NCBI GenBank assembly: GCA_947492585.1 | Contig: CANLND010000012.1 | Location: forward strand, 1 to 64,000 | Direction: 5' to 3' | DNA length: 64,000 nucleotides | DNA from: an uncultured Paracoccaceae bacterium | Lineage (GTDB): Bacteria > Pseudomonadota > Alphaproteobacteria > Rhodobacterales > Rhodobacteraceae | Part shown: positions 44,980 through 55,560 of the stretch, one piece after another | Layout: each line of letters begins with the position of its first letter | How positions within the stretch are numbered: position 1 is the stretch's first letter | Program-made: the position numbers and the translations under genes | Notes under the pieces: model-generated | The model's input: the letters and a program-made list of their open reading frames with translations, nothing else | Told to the model about the DNA's origin: nothing | Databases searched by the model: none

Positions 44980-45789
44980 CTACTGGCTGATCTCGGCCCC
45001 GAGGGCCGCGCGGGTTTGCACAGGGTCGCAGTGTTTTGGAGCGCGCAGAAAAATGATAGCCGGATGGGACAAACCCCGATCCTCCATATCCTGAGGCAAT
45101 CGCTCCAGCGTGCTGCGCAGCACCGCTTCATTCCGTTTGCTGGCCGATGTGACCACCTGCACTGGCATTTCAGGATCAAACCCCGCCTCCAGCAGCTTGC
45201 GCCGCAAATCACGGTTGATCCGTGTCGCCATATACAGCGCCACGGTCGTGCCCGGTTGCAACAGGGCCGCCACATCCGGCGCGCTGTCGCCCTCCTTGCA
45301 GGTGCCGGTGGCAAAAATCACCCGATCGCTTTGGCCGCGACTGGTCAAAGACTGCCCCAAAACAGCCGCCGCCGCGCTGGCTGCCGTAATGCCGGGAATG
45401 ATGTCACACGCGATCCCCGCCGCCTGTGCCGCGGCGCGTTCTTCATCGGCGCGGCCAAAAACCGACGGATCACCGCTTTTGAGCCGCACCACATGCTGAC
45501 CACCGCGCGCGGCCTCTACAATCATCTGGTTGATCACCTCTTGCGGCCAGGCGCAGGCGCCAACGTCTTTGCCCACAAAAACCTGCGCCGCGCGGGGGTT
45601 GGCCAGCTCCAGCACCTCAGGGTCAATCAGCCGATCAAAATAGATCACGTCCGCAGCCTGCATGGCGCGCAGCGCACGCAGGGTCAACAGATCCGCCGCG
45701 CCTGGCCCCGCCCCGACAAGGCTGATCTTACCGTGTTTGCCAGAGGGTTGGGACGGCAACAGTGCCTCTAAATCAGGGATCATCTTCAT
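44980..45789 (-). CDS. cobA: Uroporphyrinogen-III C-methyltransferase (SUMT) for siroheme
   Basis: The 269-residue enzyme makes precorrin-2 from uroporphyrinogen III with SAM, supplying siroheme for NirB. Family motifs are visible: ISLVGAGPGAADLLTLRALRAM, DVIYFDRLIDPEVL, VRLKSGDPSVFGRADEE and GITAASAAAAVLGQSLTSRG. It overlaps the nasA stop by 4 bases and is the last gene of the nitrate operon. No siroheme oxidase/chelatase domain is fused, so those steps must be encoded elsewhere. Confidence 0.92.
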   Translation of the reverse strand: MKMIPDLEALLPSQPSGKHGKISLVGAGPGAADLLTLRALRAMQAADVIYFDRLIDPEVLELANPRAAQVFVGKDVGACAWPQEVINQMIVEAARGGQHVVRLKSGDPSVFGRADEERAAAQAAGIACDIIPGITAASAAAAVLGQSLTSRGQSDRVIFATGTCKEGDSAPDVAALLQPGTTVALYMATRINRDLRRKLLEAGFDPEMPVQVVTSASKRNEAVLRSTLERLPQDMEDRGLSHPAIIFLRAPKHCDPVQTRAALGAEISQ

Positions 45790-48389
45790 TCCGCAGCCAT
45801 CCTTTGAGTTTCAGTTTTTGCAATCAAATCTTGCAATTCAGGGCGGCAAGATCCGCAATTGGTCCCCGCTCCGGTACAGTCCATCAGCGCAGGCAGGCTG
45901 GCAGCCCCTCCCGCAATGGCACGCTGCAATTCGTGGCGGCCAACATCCATACACGCACACACAACAGCCCCTTTGCTGGGCTGATCCGCCCCCGGAACCC
46001 CGGCCAATACCCGCACCGCAGGCACCTTTTGCCCAATCAGATCAACTGTCGCGGCACGCGCAACACCCACCGGACCCGGCGCCGCAAAAAACGCGCCGCT
46101 CAGCGCACCGTCATCATAAATGGCAATCCGCACCATGCCGCTGGCCGCGTCATCAAACCGGCTGACCACCCCGTCCGGCAGGTTCAAAACACTGCGAGCT
46201 TCGGCCTCCCAGTCCTGCGGCGTCTTATGTCCAGCCACCTCAGCGCGCCATCCCGTCTTGCTGCGGGCAATTGCAGCATAAGGCCGGGTCGGCTGCATCT
46301 GCGCCGCACTGGCGGCAAAGCCATACCAGCCCACCGCATAGGGTTTCACCACAACCTGCGCCATTTTCAACGCAGGCTGACCCGATACCGGATCCACATT
46401 GCCCGTAACCAATGCATTGATCCGACCACGGGCCGCCGTCTGCGCCGTCCAATGCATTGGCGCACAGCAGGTGCCCGCCTGCACACGATCTGTAACCAGA
46501 ACACGCAACACCGCCCGACCGTGGGGATTTGACACCTCAACCAGCGCCGCGGCGCCCAATCCAAATCGATCAGCATCTACGGGATGCACTTCCAGATAGG
46601 GTTCCCCCATATGCGCGCCCAAAGGCGCGGCGCGGCCAGTTCGGGTCATTGTGTGCCAATGGTCACGCACCCGCGCGGTGTTGAACAACAATGTATCACC
46701 CACTGGCGCCGTCAAAACCGGTGGCGTGATCGGCAGCATCTTGGCCTTTCCATCCGCATGGTAGAACCCGCCGTTGGAAAAAAATCGCGTCTCTGCGGTA
46801 CCTTGCGCCGGGATTGGCCACACTTGGGGCTCTAATCGGTCGTAGTCCGCATCCGATATGTTCTGTAGACCTGAGATGTCAAAATCACGCCCCAACGCTG
46901 CCGCAACACCTGACAGCGCCGCATGTTCGCGAAACACATCTGCCGCAGAGGCATACTCGAACGCATCTCCCCAGCCCATGCGGCGGCCAACCTCGGCCGT
47001 GATCGCCCAGTCCGGGCGCGCCGCCCCCGGCGTGGGCAAAAACGCGCGCTGGCGTGAAATACAGCGTTCTGAATTGGTCACCGTGCCGGTTTTTTCGCCC
47101 CACCCCGCGGCGGGCAGCACCAAATCAACGCAGCTCATGGTGTCCGTCGCGGCAAACAAGTCGCTTCCCACGCTAAACGGCACCGCGCGAATGGCCTCGG
47201 CGACAAAATCTGCCTCCGGCATCGACACCACCGGATTGGTCGACATGATCCACAGCGCCTTGATCTTACCCGTGTGGCAGGCGCGGAACAGATCCACCGC
47301 CTTGAGACCGGGCGCCTCCGGCATCGCGGGCGATTGCCAGAACCCCTGCACTGCATCCCGGTGCGCCGCGTTGTCCAGCTCCAGATGGCTGGCCAGCATA
47401 TTGGACAGACCACCAACCTCGCGCCCGCCCATGGCATTGGGCTGACCCGTCATGGAAAACGGCCCCATGCCAGCGCGGCCAATGCGTCCCGTCGCCAGAT
47501 GGCAATTGATAATCGCGTTGACCTTATCGGTGCCGCGCGCCGACTGGTTCACCCCCATGGAATACAGGGTGACCACCTTTTCACTGCCGCACCACAGATC
47601 AAAGAACTGCGCCAGTTGATCAGCGTCCAGACCGCAGCCCTCGCCAGTCCCTGCGGCCTGAAGTGCCTCTTCCAGCCCATTCACATGGGCCTCCACATAG
47701 GCCTGATCGATAAGCCCCCGCGCCTTGATCTGCGTCAGCAGACCGTTAAACAGCGCCGCATCACCGTCCGACTGGATCGCAAGATGCAGATCCGCAATTT
47801 GACACGTGGCTGTGCGACGCGGGTCGACCACCACGATTTTCATCTCAGGCCGCGCCGCTTTGGCGGCTTCAATCCGGCGGAACAGAACCGGATGACACCA
47901 GGCCGTATTTGATCCCACCAGAACCACCACGTCGGCCTGTTCAAAATCGGCGTATTGGCCAGGCACCGTATCGCTGCCAAAGGCCCGCTTGTGCCCCGCC
48001 ACCGACGACGCCATGCACAGGCGCGAATTGGTGTCGATGTTGGCCGTGCCCATGTACCCTTTGATCAGCTTATTGGCGACGTAGTAATCCTCGGTCAGCA
48101 ATTGTCCGGACAGATAAAACGCAACGGAATCCGGCCCGTGATCCCGGATCGCTTCGGCAAACTTGGTGGCCACCACGTGCAGGGCCGTGTCCCAGCTGAC
48201 ATCCCGCCCGTTGAGCTGCGGCTGCAACAACCGCCCCTCCAGCCCAACCGTCGCGCCAAGAGCGGTGCCTTTGGAACACAACCGCCCCTGATTGGCGGGA
48301 TGATTGGGATCACCCTGAATGCTGCCATCGGCCGCGGCCAGAACGCCGCAACCGACACCGCAATAGGGACAGGTGGTGCAGGTGCTCAT
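45786..48389 (-). CDS. nasA: Assimilatory nitrate reductase catalytic subunit
   Basis: The 867-residue cytoplasmic molybdoenzyme reduces nitrate to nitrite. The N-terminal [4Fe-4S] ligands lie in CTTCPYCGVGCG, with a further Cys in QGRLCSKG. The bis-MGD domain shows the Asp/Cys region (NTNSRLCMASSVAGHKRAFG-type) and FSMTGQPNAMGGREVGG. The last about 60 residues (VVCACMDVGRHEL to CTGAGTNCGSCRPEL) are a BFD-like [2Fe-2S] domain, the electron-entry module of NasA-type enzymes. It overlaps both neighbours (nirD and cobA) by 4 bases. No separate FAD subunit (nasB/nasG) is seen. Confidence 0.93.
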   Translation of the reverse strand: MSTCTTCPYCGVGCGVLAAADGSIQGDPNHPANQGRLCSKGTALGATVGLEGRLLQPQLNGRDVSWDTALHVVATKFAEAIRDHGPDSVAFYLSGQLLTEDYYVANKLIKGYMGTANIDTNSRLCMASSVAGHKRAFGSDTVPGQYADFEQADVVVLVGSNTAWCHPVLFRRIEAAKAARPEMKIVVVDPRRTATCQIADLHLAIQSDGDAALFNGLLTQIKARGLIDQAYVEAHVNGLEEALQAAGTGEGCGLDADQLAQFFDLWCGSEKVVTLYSMGVNQSARGTDKVNAIINCHLATGRIGRAGMGPFSMTGQPNAMGGREVGGLSNMLASHLELDNAAHRDAVQGFWQSPAMPEAPGLKAVDLFRACHTGKIKALWIMSTNPVVSMPEADFVAEAIRAVPFSVGSDLFAATDTMSCVDLVLPAAGWGEKTGTVTNSERCISRQRAFLPTPGAARPDWAITAEVGRRMGWGDAFEYASAADVFREHAALSGVAAALGRDFDISGLQNISDADYDRLEPQVWPIPAQGTAETRFFSNGGFYHADGKAKMLPITPPVLTAPVGDTLLFNTARVRDHWHTMTRTGRAAPLGAHMGEPYLEVHPVDADRFGLGAAALVEVSNPHGRAVLRVLVTDRVQAGTCCAPMHWTAQTAARGRINALVTGNVDPVSGQPALKMAQVVVKPYAVGWYGFAASAAQMQPTRPYAAIARSKTGWRAEVAGHKTPQDWEAEARSVLNLPDGVVSRFDDAASGMVRIAIYDDGALSGAFFAAPGPVGVARAATVDLIGQKVPAVRVLAGVPGADQPSKGAVVCACMDVGRHELQRAIAGGAASLPALMDCTGAGTNCGSCRPELQDLIAKTETQRMAAE

Positions 48390-48721
48390 TCGGCCGCCCG
48401 CATTTGCAGGAATGACGTTTCCAGCAGGATCCGCCCGCCGTCGACCCGCGCCGGATAGGTGTTGACGCCGCCGTCATCCGCGCCCTGCGCCTGACCGGTC
48501 TCAAGCGAAATCACCCAGTTGTGCAAGGGGCAGGTCACCGCGCGCCCATGCACAATCCCATCGGCCAAAGGCCCCTGTTTGTGCGGACAGGCATTGTCCA
48601 GCGCAAAGACCTCGTCGTCCGCCGTGCGAAACACCGCAACACAGCCCAGCGGCGTTTTCACCAGCCGCGCCCCGCGCGGAGCAATATCGTCCAGCGCGCC
48701 TACGTCGATCCAGTCGCTCAT
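48386..48721 (-). CDS. nirD: Nitrite reductase (NADH) small subunit
   Basis: The 111-residue protein has the Rieske-like NirD fold, with WIDVGALDDIAPRGARLV, the CPHKQGPLADGIVHG ligand-like region and CPLHNWVISLETGQAQG. It is the small partner of NirB in assimilatory nitrite reduction. It overlaps the nirB and nasA genes by 4 bases each. Confidence 0.93.
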   Translation of the reverse strand: MSDWIDVGALDDIAPRGARLVKTPLGCVAVFRTADDEVFALDNACPHKQGPLADGIVHGRAVTCPLHNWVISLETGQAQGADDGGVNTYPARVDGGRILLETSFLQMRAAE

Positions 48722-51150
48722 TCTGCGGCCTCCAGTTTAAATTCTGCCATGGGTTTGTAGGTGCTGGCCTTTTCACGCACGTGTTCAGCCCATGGATCCA
48801 CGCGGTAGATCGATTGTGACAGATCAAATCGCGCGGCCGCTTCTTTGCGTATGACAGGATCGTTGATCTGCTCTTTGATCCAGTCCAGGCCCACCTTGTT
48901 CATCCATTTGAACAGGCGATCCAGATATTTAGCGCCTTCGCGGTACAGTTGCGTAACAGCGTTCACCACTTCCATCACTTCGGCCTCTGTCGCGACCTGC
49001 ACCAACAATTCGGTCTGTTTCACCTCCATGCCAGCCGCGCCGCCGATCGACACCTGATAGCCACTGTCAACACAGACCACACCGATGTCCTTGCAGGTGG
49101 CTTCGGCACAATTGCGCGGGCAGCCGGACACCGCCAGCTTCAGCTTATGTGGCGTCCAGGTGCCCCACAGCTCTTTTTCCAGCTTGATGCCAAGCCCGGT
49201 GGAATCCTGCGTGCCAAAGCGGCAATGATCGGTGCCCACACAGGTTTTCACTGTACGCAGCCCCTTGGCATACCCATGCCCCGACACCATGCCCGCCGCG
49301 TTCAGATCCGCCCACATGTCTGGCAGATCCTCACCCTTGACGCCCAGCAAATCGATCCGCTGGCCACCCGTCACCTTGACCGTGGGCACGTGGTATTTGT
49401 CTGCGGCATCCGCAATCGCACGCAGCTCATCCGGTGTGGTGATCCCGCCCCACATCCGCGGAATGACAGAAAACGTGCCATCTTTTTGGATGTTGGCGTG
49501 TTTGCGTTCATTGATGAACCGGCTTTGCGGATCATCCTGATATTCCACTGGCCAGTCGACCAGCAGATAGAAATTCAGCGCCGGGCGGCACACATGACAG
49601 CCGCATGAGGTCTTCCACCCCAGCTCCTGCATCACCGCAGCCATGCTTTTCAGCTCTTGGCTCTTGATCAGGCGGCGCACGTCTTCATGCGTCAGGTCGG
49701 TGCAGCCACAAACCGGCTGCGCCACCGGCATTTGGAACGCATCTCCCAAAGTGCTGGCCAGCACCTGTTCCACCAATCCGGTGCACGTCCCGCAAGAGGC
49801 GCTGGCCTTGGTGGTCGCGCGCACGGCACCCAAATCCACAGCACCTGCGTCGATTGCATCGATGATCTGTCCCTTACACACGCCGTTACACCCACAGATC
49901 TCCGCATCACGCGGTAAGGCTGCAACGGCCGCCATAGGGTCCAGCGGCTCTCCTCCCTGATAGGCAGGCCCAAAGATCAGCGTCTCGCGCATCTCTGAAA
50001 TATCGGTCTTGTCTTTGATCAGACCAAAGAACCACGCGCTGTCCGCCGTGTCGCCATAAAACACCGCGCCAATCACGCAGTTGTCTTCGATCACCAGTCG
50101 TTTGTAGACGCCGCGCGCCGGATCACGAAACACGATGTCTTCGCGCCCGTCCGCGTCGGCAAAATCACCCGCGCTGAACAGATCACAGCCGGTGACTTTC
50201 AGCTTGGTTGAAATCTCTTTTTGAACAAACGCTGCCTCAGCACCCATCAGGGTCTGCGCCGCAACCTTTGCCTGATCGTAAAGCGGCGCCACCAGTCCAA
50301 ACAGCGCACCGTTGTGTTCGACACATTCCCCAACCGCAAGCACGTGTTCGTCCGAGGTCAGCATCTGGTCATCCACATGGATGCCCTTGCCCACCATCAC
50401 GCCCGCGTCCTGCGCCAGTGCCACATTGGGGCGAATGCCCACAGCCATCACCAACAGATCACAGGGCAGCTCGGTGCCATCCTCCAGCAGCAGCGCGCGG
50501 ACTTTGCCGTTTTCGCCCAGGATCTCCTTGGAGTTGGCCGAACACTTAACCGTAATGCCCTTATCAATCAGCGCTTTACGCAGCAGATACCCGGCCGCAT
50601 CATCCAGTTGACGCTCCATCAGGTGGCCCATGATGTGCACCACGGTCACGTCAACGCCGCGCGCCGCCATGCCAGCCGCCGCTTCCAGACCCAACAGACC
50701 GCCGCCGATCACCACGGCCTTGTTACCCTCACCCAGCGACATCATACGTTCGGTGTCTTCCAGATCGCGGTAGGCGATCACACCATCCAGATCATGGCCC
50801 GGCAGCGGGATCATGAACGGGTTCGACCCGGTGCCAAACACCAGCTTGTCATACCCCAGCACATCACCATTGTCCGCCGTGACGGTTTTGGCCGCGCGGT
50901 CAATCGCCACCACTTTTTCGCCAAAGCGGCAGGTCACACCCTGTTGCGCATACCAATCGTCGTCATGGGTCACGATGTCCTGATAGGTCTGATCCCCCGC
51001 CAGAACCGGCGACAGCATGATGCGGTTATAGTTGCCCCGTGGTTCGGCGTTGAACAGCGTCACATCCACGTCGGCGCCTGCGTCAAACAGATGCTCCAGC
51101 ATCCGCCCCGAAGCCATGCCGGCCCCGATCACAATTATTTTCTGTGTCAT
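48718..51150 (-). CDS. nirB: Nitrite reductase (NADH) large subunit
   Basis: The 810-residue enzyme reduces nitrite to ammonium. Domains run in order: an FAD/NADH-binding half with GAGMASGRMLEHL and VIGGGLLGLEAAAGMAARG, two BFD-like [2Fe-2S] regions (CGCNGVCKGQIIDAI, then CGCHVCRPALNFY), and the nitrite/sulfite reductase ferredoxin-like half. The siroheme/[4Fe-4S] ligand cysteines lie in CVGTDHCRFGT and SGCPRNCAEATCKD. It is 4 bases downstream of nrtCD and overlaps nirD. Confidence 0.95.
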   Translation of the reverse strand: MTQKIIVIGAGMASGRMLEHLFDAGADVDVTLFNAEPRGNYNRIMLSPVLAGDQTYQDIVTHDDDWYAQQGVTCRFGEKVVAIDRAAKTVTADNGDVLGYDKLVFGTGSNPFMIPLPGHDLDGVIAYRDLEDTERMMSLGEGNKAVVIGGGLLGLEAAAGMAARGVDVTVVHIMGHLMERQLDDAAGYLLRKALIDKGITVKCSANSKEILGENGKVRALLLEDGTELPCDLLVMAVGIRPNVALAQDAGVMVGKGIHVDDQMLTSDEHVLAVGECVEHNGALFGLVAPLYDQAKVAAQTLMGAEAAFVQKEISTKLKVTGCDLFSAGDFADADGREDIVFRDPARGVYKRLVIEDNCVIGAVFYGDTADSAWFFGLIKDKTDISEMRETLIFGPAYQGGEPLDPMAAVAALPRDAEICGCNGVCKGQIIDAIDAGAVDLGAVRATTKASASCGTCTGLVEQVLASTLGDAFQMPVAQPVCGCTDLTHEDVRRLIKSQELKSMAAVMQELGWKTSCGCHVCRPALNFYLLVDWPVEYQDDPQSRFINERKHANIQKDGTFSVIPRMWGGITTPDELRAIADAADKYHVPTVKVTGGQRIDLLGVKGEDLPDMWADLNAAGMVSGHGYAKGLRTVKTCVGTDHCRFGTQDSTGLGIKLEKELWGTWTPHKLKLAVSGCPRNCAEATCKDIGVVCVDSGYQVSIGGAAGMEVKQTELLVQVATEAEVMEVVNAVTQLYREGAKYLDRLFKWMNKVGLDWIKEQINDPVIRKEAAARFDLSQSIYRVDPWAEHVREKASTYKPMAEFKLEAAE

Positions 51151-51153
51151 ATC

Positions 51154-52833
51154 TTACTCCGCCGCGATGGCTTTTGGTGCTGTCTTGGCTTTGGGTTTTG
51201 CGCCGTGTTCATATTCCTCAAGGAAATCCAGAACATCCTGACGATAGGTGTAGTAATCCGGATGCTGCAGCAGCGCCTTGCGGGTGCGCGGACGTGGGAG
51301 ATCCACGTCAACAATCTTACCGATGGTGGCTTGCGGGCCGTTGGTCATCATCACCACACGGTCGGCCAGCAGGATCGCTTCGTCCACATCGTGGGTCACG
51401 CAGATTGCCGTGACTTTGGTGCGTTGCCACACCTCCATCAGCACTTCCTGCAACTCCCAGCGGGTCAGACTGTCCAGCATCCCAAAAGGTTCATCCAGCA
51501 GCAGCAGTTTTGGTGACAGCGCAAAGGCGCGCGCAATGCCCACCCGCTGCTGCATACCGTTCGACATATCCGCCGCAGGACGGTCCATAGAGTCTGCCAG
51601 ACCCACACGTTCCAGATAATATTCCACCACGTCCTGGCGCTCGGCTTGGCTGGCCTTGGGGTAGACCTTATCCACCCCAATCGCACAGTTTTCCCGCGCT
51701 GTGAGCCAGGGGAACAGATTGGGCGACTGGAACACCACCGCGCGTTCGGGATCCGCGCCTTCGACGTGTTTGCGATCCAGCTTGATCGCGCCTTTGGAAA
51801 TTGAATTCAACCCCGCCGCCATGGTCAGAACCGTGGATTTCCCACAGCCTGAGTGGCCAATCAGCGAAATAAATTCACCCTTGTTGATCTTCAGATCAAA
51901 ATCTTCGACCACCGTCAGCGGCCCTTTGGGCGTCGGGTAGACTTTATGCAGTTGCGAGAAATCCAGGAACCGCTCTTCGGCCATCCCCGTCGTCGCGCCA
52001 GTCACTGCCGCAGGCACCCCATGGATCGGAGACACATTTGGCAACGCCTTGCCCCCCTCAACCTTGGCGGCAATGCCCACATCCATCAGATATTGCGTCA
52101 CCTCAACACGCAGGGCTTTGAACGCAGCATCACTGTTCATCGCACTGCGATCCCGTGGCCGCTCCAGCCCCACCTTGAACTCTTGGCCCAAGGTGCCGTC
52201 CGGGTTCAATGCAATGATACGATCGGCCAGCAGGATCGCCTCGTCCACATCATTGGTGATCAGCACACAGGTCTTTTTGTCAGCGTCCCAGATGCCTTCG
52301 ATCTCATCCGCCAGATTGGCCCGTGTCAACGCATCCAACGCCGACAACGGCTCATCCAGCAGCAACATTTCCGGGTCCATCGCGAGCGCGCGCGCCACAT
52401 TGACCCGCTGCCGCATCCCGCCCGACAGTTCGGCGGGGCGGCGGTTGATCGCATGGCTCAGCCCCACCATTTTCACATAATGCGCGACCTTCTCGCTGCG
52501 CTCAGCTTTGGACAGGTTCGGGAACATCGTGTCCACCGCCAGCCGCACATTGCCGCCCACCGTCAACCACGGCATCAGGGAATAGTTCTGGAAAATCACG
52601 CCGCGTTCAGGACCCGGTCCGGTGATGGGCTGGCCCCGATAGGTGACACTGCCCTTGGAGGGGCCTTCAAGCCCCGCCATCAGATTGATCAGCGTCGTCT
52701 TACCAGTGCCCGAAAAGCCCAGAAACACCAGGAACTCACCCTCTTCCACAGAGAGGTTGATGTCATGCAGAACAACCTCTTCGCCAAAGGACTTACTGAC
52801 AGAGTTGAATTCAAGAATACCCATATCGATCAC
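51154..52833 (-). CDS. Nitrate ABC transporter ATPase, two fused ATPase domains
   Basis: The 559-residue protein carries two complete NitT/TauT-type ATPase domains separated by a linker near 260-295. Domain 1 has Walker [11 protein letters not shown], signature LSGGMRQRV, Walker [12 protein letters not shown], and an H-loop that reads ITNDVDEA (Asn in place of His). Domain 2 has Walker [11 protein letters not shown], signature MSNGMQQRV and a normal H-loop VTHDVDEA. It therefore corresponds to NrtD and NrtC in one chain. The GTG start overlaps the nrtB stop; an ATG 9 bases later is possible. It feeds NrtAB-delivered nitrate or nitrite into the cell. Confidence 0.9.
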   Translation of the reverse strand: MIDMGILEFNSVSKSFGEEVVLHDINLSVEEGEFLVFLGFSGTGKTTLINLMAGLEGPSKGSVTYRGQPITGPGPERGVIFQNYSLMPWLTVGGNVRLAVDTMFPNLSKAERSEKVAHYVKMVGLSHAINRRPAELSGGMRQRVNVARALAMDPEMLLLDEPLSALDALTRANLADEIEGIWDADKKTCVLITNDVDEAILLADRIIALNPDGTLGQEFKVGLERPRDRSAMNSDAAFKALRVEVTQYLMDVGIAAKVEGGKALPNVSPIHGVPAAVTGATTGMAEERFLDFSQLHKVYPTPKGPLTVVEDFDLKINKGEFISLIGHSGCGKSTVLTMAAGLNSISKGAIKLDRKHVEGADPERAVVFQSPNLFPWLTARENCAIGVDKVYPKASQAERQDVVEYYLERVGLADSMDRPAADMSNGMQQRVGIARAFALSPKLLLLDEPFGMLDSLTRWELQEVLMEVWQRTKVTAICVTHDVDEAILLADRVVMMTNGPQATIGKIVDVDLPRPRTRKALLQHPDYYTYRQDVLDFLEEYEHGAKPKAKTAPKAIAAE

Positions 52834-53903
52834 CGGTTGTTGGTAAAGGTGAACAGAGACTGGATCGCATACATCAACCGATCCAAGGCAAATCCGATCA
52901 AGCCAATGGTAAAGACCGCCACCATGATCTTGGCCAGGGACTGGCTGGATCCGTTCTGGAATTCATCCCAGACGAATTTCCCCAATCCAGGGTTTTGCGC
53001 CAGCATTTCTGCGGCAATCAAAACCATCCAACCCACACCCAACGACAGACGCAACCCGGTGAAAATCAACGGCAGGGCCGAGGGCAGCACCAGTTTGGTG
53101 ATTTTGGCATAGGTGCCCATTTTCAACACCTTAGAGACGTTGACCAGATCCTTATCAATGGTCGCAACCCCCAGCGACGTGTTGATCAACGTTGGCCACA
53201 GCGAACATAGGGTCACGGTGATCGCCGACACCAAAAAGCTTTTGGTGAACATACCGTCATTGGTGCTGGCAACCGCCGATACAATCATGGTCACAATCGG
53301 CAACCACGCCAGCGGCGACACCGGTTTGAAAATCTGGATGATCGGGTTCAGCGCCGCATTTGCGGTCTTGGACAGCCCCGCCGCAATCCCCATGGGCACC
53401 GCCACGGCCGTGGCAATCAAAAACCCAAAGAACACCGTTTTGATCGACGTCCAGATCTGCGCATAAAACGTCGGCTTGCCGGTATAGGCGCGCTCTTTCA
53501 CCTTATCCGCCTTGCCCGCTGCAATCAGCTTGGCATTGCGCGCATCTTGACGCTCATAAAACGCGGCTTCTTTGTCCCAGGCCCGTGTGGCATCGTCATG
53601 CAGATTGCCCACCTGCTCCCAGACCTGCGCCGGTCCCGGCACGGCCCCAAGCGAGGTCTGAACCTTTGGCGCCAAGGTGCCCCACAGCATCAAAAAGCCA
53701 AGGATCGCCACCAAAGGCACCCCCAGCAGATGCCAGATGTCTTTCATCTGGGCCTTCGGATTGTCGCCAGCGGCGGCTTTCAGGATCGGAGTAATCCAGG
53801 CCAGGCCTAACACCTGAAACCAGGAATCCAGCTTGTTGATCCGGGCAAACAGCCGCGCCTTGCGGGCTTCTTGTTCGGCAAAATCAGGATCGACGGTTGT
53901 CAT
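52830..53903 (-). CDS. nrtB: Nitrate ABC transporter permease
   Basis: The 357-residue permease has an unusually long N-terminal region (about 150 residues with one hydrophobic segment near 78-97, and the [23 protein letters not shown] loop). Five BPD-type helices follow, and the EAA loop contacting the ATPase is visible ([31 protein letters not shown]-type, shown in part). It overlaps the ATPase gene and follows a hairpin after nrtA. Confidence 0.9.
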   Translation of the reverse strand: MTTVDPDFAEQEARKARLFARINKLDSWFQVLGLAWITPILKAAAGDNPKAQMKDIWHLLGVPLVAILGFLMLWGTLAPKVQTSLGAVPGPAQVWEQVGNLHDDATRAWDKEAAFYERQDARNAKLIAAGKADKVKERAYTGKPTFYAQIWTSIKTVFFGFLIATAVAVPMGIAAGLSKTANAALNPIIQIFKPVSPLAWLPIVTMIVSAVASTNDGMFTKSFLVSAITVTLCSLWPTLINTSLGVATIDKDLVNVSKVLKMGTYAKITKLVLPSALPLIFTGLRLSLGVGWMVLIAAEMLAQNPGLGKFVWDEFQNGSSQSLAKIMVAVFTIGLIGFALDRLMYAIQSLFTFTNNR

Positions 53904-53934
53904 ATGCGTGTCCTTCGCATGTCAGATAGAAAAG

Positions 53935-53997
53935 ATGGGATGGTGGGCGGGGGGAGGCGCGGGGGATGTCCCCCGCGCAAGCGTCGTCGCCCATCCC
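53935..53997 (-). terminator. Intercistronic hairpin after nrtA
   Basis: An inner 10-bp stem, GCGCGGGGGA (53957-53966) with TCCCCCGCGC (53969-53978), sits inside outer pairing between GGGATGG and CCATCCC. The structure fills most of the gap between nrtA and nrtB. Confidence 0.6.
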
Positions 53998-54003
53998 AAT
54001 CGG

Positions 54004-55371
54004 TCAGCCTTGAACAGCGTTGCCGACAACCGTCTGCTCGCCTTTCAGGCCAATTGGCAGGCTGTCCAGATAGGCGTTTGGTGTGCGACCATCATAGGGA
54101 ATACCGTCGATGATATCGGTCGCCGGAGTAGGCGCCTTGTAGCCATCGCTATCCCAGGGGAAATCCGCCTCATTGGCCAGACCTTCGTCGACCAGATGGC
54201 GCGCGGCCTCCAGATAGATCGCCGGTTTGTAAACCGATTTGGCCACCTCATCATACCAGCTGTCAGGCTTGGCGTCCGAAATCTGCCCCCAACGGCGCAT
54301 CTGGGTCAGATACCAGATCGCATCAGAGTAAAACGGATAGGTCGCATTGTAGCGGAAGAACACATTGAAATCAGGCACTTCACGTTTGTCGCCCTTTTCA
54401 TATTCAAATGTGCCCGTCATCGAATTTGCGATCACATCGTAATCCGCGCCGACATATTCAGACCGGCTCAGGATCTCCACCGCTTCTTCACGATTGGCAT
54501 TGTCGTTTTCATCCAGCCACATCGCCGCTCGGATCAGTGCCTTGGTCAACGCCAGCGTGGTGTTGGGGTTTTCTTCCACAAATTCAGCCGACAGGCCAAA
54601 GACCTTTTCCGGGTTGTTCTTCCACAGCTCATAGTCGGTAATCACCGGAACCCCGATGCCCTTAAACACCGCCTGCTGGTTCCATGGCTCGCCCACGCAA
54701 TAGCCATAGATGGTGCCCGCTTCCATCGTCGCAGGCATCTGCGGCGGAGGTGTCACGCTCAGCAGAACATCCGCACCGATCTGGCCGGTGATGTCCTCGG
54801 GGCTGTAATAGCCAGGCTGCAACCCACCCGCGGCCAGCCAATAGCGCAGCTCATAGTTATGGGTCGACACGGGGAACACCATGCCCATGTTAAACGGCTT
54901 GCCCTGATCCTTGTAATCTTCCACCACAGGCGCCAGCGACGCCGCTGAAATCGGGTGCTGTGGACGGCCATCGTCCATTTTGGGCACATGCGGCAGCATC
55001 TGCTCCCAGATCTCGTTTGAAACCGTAATGCCGTTGCCGTTCAGATCCATGGAAAACGGCGTCACAATGTGGGCCTTGGTGCCATAGCCGATGGTCGCCG
55101 CCAGCGGCTGACCCGCCAGCATATGCGCGCCGTCCAACTGTCCGTCGATCACACCGTCCAGCAGAACTTTCCAGTTCGCCTGCGCTTCCAGCGTCACAAA
55201 CAGGCCTTCGTCTTCGAAATAGCCCTGCTCATAGGCGACCGCCAGCGGGGCCATATCTGTCAGCTTGATAAAGCCGAATTTCAGCTCGTCCTTTTCCACA
55301 TCCAACAGCTCGGCCAAAGCCGGGCTTGCGATTGCGGTGGTGGCGCAGAGGGTGGCAAGAATACGTTTCAT
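54004..55371 (-). CDS. nrtA: Periplasmic nitrate-binding protein
   Basis: The 455-residue protein has a Sec signal (1 to about 20, ALA-EL). It carries the NrtA/CmpA family pattern: [56 protein letters not shown], and the tryptophan/glutamate-rich [18 protein letters not shown] region. It is first in the nas operon and is preceded by a leader with terminator. It resembles NasS (60366) but is exported. Confidence 0.92.
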   Translation of the reverse strand: MKRILATLCATTAIASPALAELLDVEKDELKFGFIKLTDMAPLAVAYEQGYFEDEGLFVTLEAQANWKVLLDGVIDGQLDGAHMLAGQPLAATIGYGTKAHIVTPFSMDLNGNGITVSNEIWEQMLPHVPKMDDGRPQHPISAASLAPVVEDYKDQGKPFNMGMVFPVSTHNYELRYWLAAGGLQPGYYSPEDITGQIGADVLLSVTPPPQMPATMEAGTIYGYCVGEPWNQQAVFKGIGVPVITDYELWKNNPEKVFGLSAEFVEENPNTTLALTKALIRAAMWLDENDNANREEAVEILSRSEYVGADYDVIANSMTGTFEYEKGDKREVPDFNVFFRYNATYPFYSDAIWYLTQMRRWGQISDAKPDSWYDEVAKSVYKPAIYLEAARHLVDEGLANEADFPWDSDGYKAPTPATDIIDGIPYDGRTPNAYLDSLPIGLKGEQTVVGNAVQG

Positions 55372-55425
55372 TTTGCTTCCTTTGGCTGTCAGTGGTCATC
55401 AGGGTAAACCCCTGAACATTAACCT

Positions 55426-55493
55426 AAAAAAAGAAAAGCCGCTTGATCCAACCGGGCAGGGAGGAGGAACACCCGGAGAGGAACAAGCGGCTT
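55426..55493 (-). terminator. Leader terminator of the nas operon
   Basis: AAGCCGCTTG (55436-55445) pairs with CAAGCGGCTT (55484-55493), with an inner CCGGG/CCCGG stem. On the minus strand it is followed by TTCTTTTTTT, a strong Rho-independent terminator located 55-120 bases before the nrtA start. Transcription must be rescued here, as expected for NasT antitermination. Confidence 0.85.
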
Positions 55494-55500
55494 TGCTCGG

Positions 55501-55560
55501 GGGCCTGATGTCCATCAGGCTTATGTCAGGACACCGTTGCCCCAAACGTCTGACATCAGT
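55501..55560 (-). ncRNA. Probable NasT (ANTAR)-binding leader RNA
   Basis: Upstream of the terminator on the minus strand lie two further hairpins. One has a TGTCAG/CTGACA outer stem around CGTT-TGGGGC-AACG, a six-base loop. The other is GCCTGATG/CATCAGGC. Two tandem hairpins followed by a terminator is the organisation of ANTAR-antiterminator targets. The loops do not fit the usual A1/G4 hexaloop rule cleanly, so exact pairing is uncertain. Together with promoter sequence further out this leader fills the 392-base gap 55372-55763. Confidence 0.6.

Noticed and set aside
50221-54948. Several plus-strand open frames of 370-430 codons opposite nirB, the nitrate ATPase and nrtA
   Set aside because: All are antisense to confidently identified nitrate genes and show only low-complexity His/Arg/Gln-rich translations.
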